Shown here: piece after piece, positions 38,201 to 50,200 of the stretch
How the letters are laid out: each line of letters opens with the position of its first letter
How positions within the stretch are numbered: the first letter of the stretch is position 1
Translations under genes and position numbers: made by a program
Assembly: GCA_003864495.1 (NCBI GenBank)
Contig: ML133432.1
Span: forward strand, 1,727,531-1,791,530
Length of the DNA stretch: 64,000 nucleotides
Direction: 5' to 3'
Origin: Nemopilema nomurai
Lineage: Eukaryota; Cnidaria; Scyphozoa; Rhizostomeae; Rhizostomatidae
The notes under the pieces: model-generated
What the model saw: only the letters and a program-made list of their open reading frames with translations
The model's database searches: none
What the model was told of the DNA's origin: nothing

Positions 38201-41200
38201 CAATGATGCGTGCAATATTCTTGAAGGACTGATGAAAAATTGTGAAATATGTTTACGTATTCTATAACAACTAAAATGGCACACAAATAGGAGTTAATAG
38301 TACTTTCAGTTCAGTTTTAATTTAATTTTCAACTCATTCTTATTTTATTCGTATCTTTTATTCTTATTTTCAGTACTCTGTGCTGTGTTTATATATTAAG
38401 GAAATCCCACTATCTAGCTAAGGAAAGGGTCATTAGTGATGAACTGCAATGTCCATACAGTAATACGATTAGTTAGAGGGAAAGGAGGTACAAAGTGAAA
38501 ATATGTTTACTGCTAATCGTGTATATGAACACCTAGCGGCTGTAAACAAATAAGGACGCTGAAGGAATCAGCCGTTGAGCGGGATAGGCAACACCATTGT
38601 AGAAATTATCAACAGCCGACATTCGCTTCTAAACAACTTGAAAGCTAGCTTCTTACTTCCTTCAAGTCGACGGGCTTGTTGAAAAAGCCAGGAAGCAGCG
38701 ACCAAACCTAAAGATGTATCAGTAAAAATTAATCAGCAAAGTATTGATAAAGAAAGGAATATGCAAAAGCAAATCGAATAGTCATGTCAGAATTCATCTT
38801 GTCGAAGTAGCAACTGATCAGCTGATTTTGTGATCCGCTGATTTTGTAAAAAATCTGAGAACACTCAGGCTGCTTGAAAGAATTATAAGGAAAACGTGTT
38901 GCTTGATGACGTCATTAAACATAATCTCTACATGCTCTGATGCTCTGTTTTAAGTCATACCGAGTACTTGGGTTTCAGAAAATGCAAAGTGGGACATCTA
39001 GTGAAAAAAGACGTTTTGACCATCATCAGGTCTTTGCTAAATGGTGAAACGTCTAAAGGTAAAACGTGTTGCTTGATGACGTTATCTAGGTTCTTTTTTA
39101 ACATAATCTCTACATGATCTAGTGCTCTTTTTTAAGCCATACCAATTCCTTTGGTTTTCAGAAATTGGAAAGTGGGACATCATCAGGTCTTTGTTGAATG
39201 GTGAAACGTCTCAAGTTTCGAGTAGACAAACCTGCTGCTGTAGAGTGGAGTATATTGTCGCTTCCAAGACAAGACCAGCTGCCGCTGATGAGGCCTCTAG
39301 GCGAATCGAAAATACAGAATATATATAAGGGGTAATTCTAAATGAAGATCCTTCAAATTACTTTACGGTACCATCTATTGTATCAATATGCATAGCGTGT
39401 AACAATTAACAACTCTAAAGCTTACAAAAAGACCGGTTACCTCAAGTAACCGATGCCCAAGAAAATGCCTAATAGCATAACAAATACCTTGGGGCCTACA
39501 AGGATGGCTAAAAAATCCTAGATTTAGACATTGAGTGGTCTGACGATTCGACGATTCGACTTAATAGCATAGCTGCGTAGACCAAACAATGGCTGTGAAT
39601 GAGAAGAAAACTTAACAACAAAGATACCACTAGATATCTGCTATGTTTTGATGCAAGCACTATTTTCAGCGGGGCGAAGTGAAACAATTGGTACTATCAA
39701 TCGATATAAATCTGGAGGTAAAGTTAAAATTAAGGGCTGAAGAACAGTTGTGTTTATACTAAAGGTCTTTTGAAGGAGTCAAAGCAAATGGGCTGTTACC
39801 TCGCTCCCGCAAGTGCGCAACTGTTGGGAGGAAATGGGAAATGAAGTACTGCAATTCAGCATCTTCGATGTTGTCCTTTATAAGAGAGAGCATCCAAGCT
39901 CTTGGGAAGTCACACTTCTTACTGAAAAATAATTGGTTCTGTATGTAAGTAAAGGCTTCAAAAAATACCCAAAATGCAATAGCCTACGAGAGCAAAACGA
40001 AAACCAAACAACTTGGCATGTTTAGAAATAAGTGCTGAAGACATGGCCTCTGAGCAACCTTGAAAAGCCTCTACTTTGCCTCTGAACAGCATTGAAGAAA
40101 CTTGCGGTTGAAGTTTTTTTTATAAAACTGCACTACACTGATTGAGGGCTTTAGATTTTATGTCCTGCTCAAGAATGACTTGGTTAGTCACTGCACTTAC
40201 AAAACTAGAAATCAAATGTGTATTCTGGAAATTGGAATACAAAAGATAATTAAAAATATGCAACAATGTATTCTCAAATGGTTAATAAGCTCTTAAAGTT
40301 ATATATACATTTTCTTCATAGTTCGTGTTTTGCTTACGAAAATTGACACTAACATTCAAAAACTTCACACTGCCTTTGTCAGCCCCATTAAGCTTTGTCA
40401 TCTGCCACCATCGTAAGCGTCCAAAAATATTTGAAAGGCTTTCAAATTACCTCTTAATTCGAGCAGGATATACTTCCTATAGTTCACCGAAATAAGTCAT
40501 TGATGGATAATGATCCAGCATCGTATTTGTGGATAAAGGTCAGTATTCAGCAACGTACAATGAAAATTGTTGAAAAATTGAGCAAACGGGATGGCAAACA
40601 AAGTAGAATACATCCAGCGTCTTTGGCAAAACGTATTTGTGGATAAAGGTAGAATAGAAGACAAAGTAGAATACATACTCATCTCTAACAAGGTTCAATG
40701 GCACAGCATCCAAGACCACTCTGCAAATCAATTAAATAATAGCTAACATCATTGGTGCTAAAGGTCATAAAGTGCGAAGTGGTGCTTTTGGTACAATCTA
40801 TAGGAAACTTTCTTAGTACATTTGTACTAGGTTTTTGTAGATTTCTAGGCGTAAGATGTATCAAATGTTTTGATATAATCACACCTTTAATGGTGCATTA
40901 TTTCTATCGCAGCCTTAGGATCTCCCTATCACTTCCAAAAACCCTAGTGGAAACGTACAATCCAGCCGATTTCTACAAAAATCAAGAAAAACCTTCCTGC
41001 TTTCCGAGGAAAAGTTACTGCAGCATCTCAACATCGTACGTTTCTGTACAAAAGTTAGGGGTTAAATTGGAAAGCGTGTGGTTGCAAGTAGCAGCAAGGT
41101 TTCAAGTACTGGAAGATTAAGACAGAGTTCTCCAGTGTTCTACATAAACCTTAAATCAAGTCTATTTAGTTGGCTGGTCAGGCTCACTTAAGTGGGCTGG

Positions 41201-44200
41201 AAATGGAGCCGGACACATCTCTACGAACATAACACAGAAGCTTGAAGACCAAAATCCAGTTGTTGGAAATGACTACAAGCAGCAGGTGATAACAATTTAA
41301 ACTTGCTGTTTTGCACGCACGGACCTACGTCAATATAAAGATCAAATTTAAAGGCTTGTTGAAGATATTATGTGTTTCGCTGTTTCATGTTTCTACCAAT
41401 GCCCTTTTGAACACATTAATAAATTAGCATTTTGCGAGTAGTTAGGCTTTGCACGAAAAACAGATATTAGCGAAATGTGGGCTGTTAATCACTTTGGAGC
41501 TAGTGCTGCTTCAAACATCTGCTACCATCACAGTATCTTGCTTTTCATGGCATATTTAACAACTACGGATTAGAATGTGGGCAAAAGCTACTGTGAGCAA
41601 TCAATGTCGCATCATGCTTCTGGGGATTATCTACAGTGTTTTTCTCACATACCTCAGCAAGTTTTTCCTTAGTTATCTAAGTTATCTAAATTATCTAGGT
41701 TTCCGCTCAAGAATTCATAAGTCTAAAAGCCAGTTTTCGTAAAAGTCATTCAAAAGTTGATGACCTGCTGTCGACAAAAACACCGAGCTAGGTTGCATCG
41801 CCCACGGACAAAAATATAGCTGAATCTCAATTGGAAACGATTAAATAAAAAACAGTGCTCACTTAGGCCCCATGCTTTTAAAAGCTTGTGACACAGCCTT
41901 CTCGACTTCCTTTAACAGTGGGAAATCTTCATTGTTGTGCAGCTCACAGAGATTGATCAAACACTGTAAGAAAATCAAGATATACTAGTTTGAATGAGGA
42001 TTCATCTCATGTGATTGGAAATGTAACATTCTTATTCTGGAGAGCTACTGCCTCAAATCAAGTCAGCCATAGCAATAACTGCGAAAAACTCTCGAAACAT
42101 CTTAATCAAACCACACTTTTTCCAGTGTACAAAAGCTTATCTCTAAGTTTCGCGCAAGCCAAAATGATGTAACATATCACATCGTAGAAGTCCGGCAATG
42201 CTTCAGTGTTCCACGGAGTATAGACGATGTTGAAATAACGGTCAAAATGATTTAGAAGCCTTGATAATTCTCTAAAAAGTACTCATAAAAAGTTGGCAGA
42301 TTTCTCACAAAACCGCTAATACAACTTAATTTATGAAAGCGTGGCTTTCTGGCTATTTGTAAAAAAATTAAAAGGCTGCAATCAATGAAGCTGTGAGTGG
42401 TGAAGCAGACAATAGTTCTTAACACATTGGAAAGGAATCGATTGTCACAAAGGTCTTCTAACGCCCATATTTGCCACTCTACATTGAATCACTTTTAGTG
42501 TTCAGAATTCCATACTCCCTTACATCCAGAGCCCCCTTCAAACATTTCAACGACCCAAGTAAGATACGCAAAGGCTTGTCGGTTTGCACTTTAACTCATA
42601 TTCTGTATAGTAATAACTTTTGAATTGAATAAGAATGTACAAGAAACGACACTTACCTTCAGCATGACCTTGTGTTGTTTTCTTCCAAACTCCTACAAGC
42701 AATATTAAAAAAACTTTTTCATGCTCTCAAAGACAAACGGTCTAAGGCTCCACAAAAACAAGCCTAAAGTTTAATGGCAATGAACCCAGAAATGTGGATT
42801 CCACAAAAAGGAAAATAGACCCTCAAAAATACAACCGACCTTGAAACAACATTATTAAGTGGGGAACTAAATTCACGGGGCAATGTGGCCCTTCTTACTT
42901 TCAATGGGACATTGTTAACATACTGCGTGTGGAACAAAATCCTCAAGTTGAATAAGTAGAATTTCATGAGCTATTCCATTGTCAAATATAAAAATATAAA
43001 ACATAGAAAATGGATGCGAAATAAACAGTGGAGGATCTTTCCAGTTCTTTAAAATTGTCAAAACTCACAACAAAAAATCTCAAGAAGTCTTTGGAAACGA
43101 ATTCTCAAGACAATTTCAAACCTTGAAAAAGAGTGTGATTAAATTGATAACAATGTCCCAAGATGGCTGATATTTGTATTTCAATCCTTGCTCGATTTGC
43201 CTGCAACAAAATTAGATAAACGGTCAACCTGTGTTGCTCTGAATCACATATGCATTCTACGTCAAATGCTTTTTAAAATCAAATACCCAGCCGTATTAAC
43301 CAATGCATCAATATACCTAAGAGAAGACGCATACGATTGGCACTCGATTAATAACCCATTCATCGTACTGGATTATCTCTAATCAGCACACTCTGCGGTA
43401 TCCAACGATTGGCTAAACAGACTGAGTTAGTGCTTGCATGATTGTTCATGGATTTTCACTTCGTCTATGACTATTGCCAAGCCGAGAGTCAGTTTAAGCA
43501 ATGATTGTAGTTATTAGTCAAAACTTCATGCTGATTATATTAGCAATAACCTGAAGATGCTCTGGAACCCATTGGCATCACTCTCCATGAGATCGCGTAC
43601 CGGGATCATACACTTTTCCACCAATCCCTTTGAACAAGAAACAGCAGAGATTAGGATAGAGATTAAAAAAGTGGGAGTATCTAATGTGAAATGTCCTAGC
43701 CAAAACCAATGAAGGCTAAGGAACTGCAAGACTAAGCAAGTGTCTTTATGCAGTTTCTCTAATTCTACGGATGAGCGGCAAAAACATTCTCCTTTGACAA
43801 TGCTACGTGTAGAAATATAGAAAAGCCTTCGTGTGGAGTGATCCATTTCTGCATCTTGGCCAACGACTCATAACATAACACGGACAACGGAGAGAAACAA
43901 GAACGTAGAGCATTCCAAGGACTTTTGGCAGCCATTGTAAAATAATTTAATAAAAGTACTAAACGAACAAGACACTTTCAATAATTTCAATTGAAAATCA
44001 CATCATCCTTATTCAAGATATTTCACAGTTATTGAATTTTCAAAGATGCTGCTTTCAGCCTATAACTGGCACAGAAGTCAAACCTTGGCAGTTTCAGCCG
44101 CATACAAGACGGTAGCCTTCGAGTCCGACAGGATGAAAGTCATAACAGATGCAAACATTCTTGGTAGGCTGGCGAGACACTCTTGTTCTCCAATTCTAGG

Positions 44201-47200
44201 AAACACGAATGCCAATTAAAATAATAAAAGGCCATGTTTCCGAACATTTCCTGCACAAGATGACTTTCAAGATGATTACTGAAATGCATGGCATACGTCT
44301 ATTTTCTGTCCTATGCGACAAATAAATTGATCATAGACCCTACGAAAATTTTGAAGACCATTCATGCCCTGCCCTCAAATCTCACTTGACTGCCTAGTTT
44401 ATTGAAGTTTATTTGGTATAATCCCCCCTGTTCATAGCTTGTTTGAATTTACTTGCTTGCCTTACTGCTGTTTCTTAAATGAGACATGGTCCAAAACTAG
44501 TACTCAAGCATCTAGTTCAAGGTACCCAAAGTGGATTGTAAAAATTAAGGTGGCCCATGCAGATGGGCCTAAGATGAAAACAAGACGAACATACATCGAC
44601 AGGTTGTCATGCGCGGACAGCATTGCCTTGAGCCAAGCGCCTGCAATATTGGCATCGTTAAGGCTTGGCTGAAAGTCGTACAAGGCCTGGAAAAAGAGAA
44701 AAAGAAGTCGAAACAGCTGCACTTCCAATAAGGATATCGCTTGGGCAAAAAACTGCCAAAATCAATGTCAGTTGTAATGATATCATAGTTAGTCTTCTCT
44801 ATTAGGCCCCGTCTTCTAAAGTAACTTGTTATTTAAGGGAAGAGAATCTGAGGTTTCATGGATAGGTCCACTTAATTATCAACTGGACTAATGTTTCATA
44901 GTACATAACTTCATAATGGCAAGAAATAGCGGAACCACGATTTGTACACACTTGAAGCATCTTCTCGTCCAATATTACTTGGAGTATGCAAGCACCGAAA
45001 ATGACCGAAAGTTCATAAAATAGAAAGTCAGTGTGGCTTACCAGATGAGGTAAAAAATGATACATGAGAAACAAAAAATGGTGAGGCTTAGGAGATGAAG
45101 AAAACTTGATGCAACGACTTTCACAACCGACAAAAACCGCCACCCACACAGCCTGGTTTTCACTTTTCAAATGAGCATTAGGAGCTTCTGTTTGTAACAA
45201 CTTGAGTGCAGTTCTGTGTATGTCGTTATGTAAACAAAGGAAACAAGAAGGCTGTCCTCTTCTAAACGAAGAGGGATTGCATACCGATATCATTTTGCCA
45301 TTCAGCCACACAGGCAAGTTATCTTCAGGAGGATGTGCGGAAAACAACGAATCTAGCGCTTGCAAACAGTTCAGCTTTGTAACCTGAAATAAAAGAGAAA
45401 ACTTAACTAAACTTGCAAGGGTGGTATTTCGTCATCTTCTCTAATTTGAAAACATCTGACATGGTCAAAACAGCACTATCACAAACGATGTCTCGATAAA
45501 TGGAGGACACGTGCATTTTATCAAACTCAAAATTTCACAATCCAAACACAAACTTTTTATGCGTCTATATACATTGGTAGCTTTCCAATAAAATAGCCTA
45601 GTTTCTTTTCAAAAACAAATGACAAAGTTTTATGCTAAAGGCTGGAAATAATAAGTGACAATAGCTAGGCAAGAGTCCTCATAGATGTTCTGGTTTCAGA
45701 TTTTAACCAGATCTTGACAGTAATGCTAGATAACAGCAAATAGAAATAGAAAAATCGAAATTGGACAGTGAAATTGAGTCAAACATGTCCAGGGGTTAGT
45801 ATCAATGAATCGCTAACTAAAATGATTTATTTCCAAAACCCCAAGTATTTTAAATCTCGACAAAGGAAACATGTGAATAATTGTTCTTTAAACAATCCAC
45901 AGTTCTCAACATTCTTATTTACATAACTTTATAAGGCATATAAAAACAGAGACACTTTTTGAACATAGAAAATTAAACAATCAAACTACCAACCGTGTTG
46001 GCTGTCTTCATTAAATTCATAACAGCTTCGCAAAGCGACTTGAGACACTACCAAAGAAATATGTGCTTATTAACTAGTACTGGAAGGTAAAGATTTACCA
46101 ATTACATAAGAAGCTTTCGTGTATGCAAAATGAAAAAGGGGAACAAATGACATTGCCTAAAATTTTAAAACCATAGTGAACTTAAGATGGCAGATGACGA
46201 GCTTTTTATGGTTTTGTTGCGTTTCTATTCAGGTAAAGAAAAAAAACAAGAAACTAAGCAATTGAAAAATGATCTAAAAAGCGTTGATCAAAACGGTGAT
46301 TATTACGTCACGAATCGACTGCTGTGATGCTACGAATACAGGAGAAAAATCATAAGAAAACCTCGATCATTCTGCAAAAACCAAATACCAATGGAATGAT
46401 AACAGTGATGAGGTGTTTCTCATTACTGATTAGCAATGATGTTACGGGGACACAAGAAAGATATTGACCATTGACTATTCATCACAACCTTTTGAACAAG
46501 ATTATGCTTTCAACTCGATAGATTACAGAACTACACTCAAGAGAGACAGCTATCTTGGCTTTGTTGAACTATTTGGTCGAGGAGCTGTTGACCCTTAAAG
46601 AGAGCCTTGAGCACATAAAATACCCAATAGACATGCGCTTAAGTATACGCTTAAACAGAAAGACATTTTAGACAGGTACGCTAACACCATTAATAGGGCT
46701 GATTATAGGTCTCCCGAAAGAAGAAAGCCTGTCAACATATTTTCTTGGCTAACAAAACATGTTTTATTAGGAAGGAAATTCAAATTAAAAAGGTAATTGG
46801 ATTTAGAAAATGCTCAACGAAAGAGAAAGTTACATTCATTTGCTTATTAGATACTAAAAGAGTTACAGGGCTCAACTCCCTCAAATAGCTTCAATTCAAT
46901 ACAAGCTTTTGCGAGATGAACAATGAACCTTTGGAAGGTTCCGAAACATCGCCTTAAAGAATTTTCACTTTAAAGAGATTACACTGTTCCAAGCATAGTT
47001 TGCCATTTTGGATTCTTCTTTGCTTTACAAATAACTATGGATATATGCTTGAAATGAATTCTTAGCAGCAAAATTAGTAAAGCAGCGATTTTGGGTGAAG
47101 GAAGGTACTTAAAAAGTATACAAACCTCACAACCAAGAACCGGAAGAACAATTTTCAGCAGATTCAAAATGTGCAGCGATAACGTCATTTGACCTAAAAG

Positions 47201-50200
47201 TTCGTGAAGAGCATATCATACAGTTGGCACTGGGGAAGGGGCAGGATCAAGAAATGCCTCAAATATCATTTAAAAACTTATAACCGAAATGTGGCCTTAA
47301 AAATGAAATCTTATTTGACATAGATATGCAACTAAAAGTTTGTATAATTTTGCAGCTTTCACAGAGGTGCTTAAGAGATAGCTATTCACAAAAGTGTGAT
47401 GGAACACTGGTGTATTATGAAAAACACCAGGCTTAGATAATAGAAAGCTATGGTCCGATGCCAATGGAACAGAGACACAACCACCAAAAAGTATCAAGAT
47501 AAAAAACAAATATAAAATGAACAAGAAACTTCAAACACAGTGCTCAAAGGCTGATATTTTTCCACAAGTTGACAAGCAAATATTTCATCTTCTTGCATGC
47601 TTATTCAGTGGTATGCTTATTTCTTTAATGCGTGCGATTCACACTCTTACATATCTGGCCATTTCAGACCCTGTTTACACTGTCCTCTTCGAAATCGGTA
47701 CCGTGACAAAATTCGTTTCTGGATAGCAAGGGGCGAAAATTTGTTGTTTCCCCGGCAAATTTCCTTCACTTTTTAGATTCTGAGTTGATTATGAAAGTGA
47801 AACGGGCACTAAAGCTTGTTTGACTGAATTTTATACCTTTTGTCACTATTGACTAGCTAAATGGATAAAATAATCTTAGACATCTTATACTGTGAAGGTT
47901 CAATGTCCAGGTCGCGCAGTTGTGTTTGAAACCATGCTGGATTTTCTAATATAGCATTCAATTAAGTTGAAATTTGTTTTGAGATCTAATAAGAAACTCC
48001 CCCAAAGAAACGTAACTCTAAACTACTATATTGAAGGCGTAACAATAAATTGCTGACTCTGTGCTTCATGCAATGTATAAGATTTTAAATTTCATCACTA
48101 CTACTGTTATCATTGCGGTAACCGAAGTTATCATTTTCACTAATGTCTCCATCACTAAATTCTTCCATTATCAAATTCTCCTCGTCATTACTTCCATCAT
48201 CATCTGATTCCACAATCGGCTCATCATCATTCTCCTGATCTTTCTTTTTCTTCTTTGGTGGCTCCTCCTCTGCTGCTAGTCTTATTTTCCAGCTCTGTCT
48301 TCATGTATATCTAAACACTCCGATCTATGATTTCTTCTCGTTCTCCGGCATTCCAATTTTTATCATTGATGTAAATACATAATAGCATCTCCATTCGTTT
48401 ATGTGATAGGCACAGCCTCCTATCTGATAGCATCAAGCGAAGTGTGCTAAATGCTCTCTCTACTGTCGAATTTGAGCCACTTATTGGAATAACAATCCTT
48501 GCACAGAGGCAAAGATTGGGAAATTCTTCACGTTTGAATTCAAAGATTTTTGGCCACAAAGACCGGACATTGCTCCCACAATAATAAGCCTTTACGAATG
48601 TCTTGAATGATTTCCATTCGAAGAAAACCTTTTTCTCATCAAATCCTGCTGCTTCCAATGTTACTTTAAACAGGGTTAAATCGTTAACCCCAAAATCTTT
48701 CTCATAGTCCCAGTACGCAGGGTCAATGAATTTCATTGACGATAAAATATCGTTTGAGAAATCGGCAAATGTCTCATGTAGAAGCTCCTTCAATATTTTA
48801 CCAACATCCCGTTTTGCTTTGCTAGCTCTTTGTCGGGTTTTCTCACTCAAATGGCATAAGTCTTTGAAAATGTAATCAATGTACTCTCTTTGAGTCGGAG
48901 CCCTTATTGTGTTACCTTCTTTGATATACTCTGCTTTGACAAACAACTGCCCCCCATCAATAAGTTATTGTATTACAATAGAAAAATTGTATTCTCTCAC
49001 TGTCAACATGGACAATAGGAAGTAACTATCGGAAATACCTGTCCCAGTCTCTTGGAGGTGTTGCAAACAAAACTTGGTGACTAGAGTTGAAGTCACATGG
49101 CTTTTCTTATTTGCAAGGTTCAGCTTCACCAATGATGCAATCTCTGTCTGGGCAGTTTTACGCACCTGAAAAACAAAACTTATACAAATAACACAAATTG
49201 GTATAGGCTTGGAAAAAGATGAATTAGATTCTGTTTCATCAAATTTTAAGGTTCATCTTAATATTTAAAACTATATGAAATAAGACTGATAAATAAATTG
49301 GAGGTTTGAGATTGTTATCTAAAAATGAAAATCACATCCCTTTTAACCTGCAATTATTTTCAAAAATATATGTTCAATTTGTACAGGTAGCAAAGTCTCT
49401 CCAAAAGCAATGCATCAAATTTCAATGGATAATTCTAATGCCATGGAAAGCTATGTGCAGTAATTGATTTTCTTTGCTCTTTCTCCACCAATAGCAAGAT
49501 AGGCCCAAACTCCCTTGGAGATGCAAACATCAGGCAACTATCATGCAATTGCTTATCAACCTAATGAAACCAAGTACCTTTGGTTTGGCAGACACTGTAA
49601 AACTGAGGATTGCCTGGAAGAGCTGCCGAGTCGATTGGTCTTGCCATATGCTACTCTCTTGATTTCGAAGCAGTGTTGACAAGCAAGATATAAGCTATTT
49701 GTAGAAAAACATAACTTTCAATAACAAAGTTAGCAATAAAAAATTACTAATTATGCCTATTTCTGTTTTTCTTATCAGTATTCTATAATAATTCAAGAAA
49801 TTATTCCCATTTCCCTGGGCGTATATATATCTGAATTGAATATTATCATAATCCCCATGTAAGCATTGATGGTAAAAAAGATAAATCAATTGAGGTGAAA
49901 AATTTGATGAAGAAATACTCTAGTCTGCTAGGTCAAAATACTGGACAAGGCAATGATAAACATACGTTTTTCAGCAAAGATGTTTTCTCAGTATCACTTT
50001 GTTTGCCAAGAGTTTCCACAAGAATTTTTGAGACTTCTCCAAACTGGTGCTGAATAACAGCTTGAGGAAGCCTGAAGACAAAAACCATCAAAATTGGACT
50101 GCAAAAGTGATTATAACACTGCATGGTATGGTATATATGCTTACAATATAAAAAACATTATAGCAGCAATTGTTCCTCAACTGATATCAAAGAAATATGT

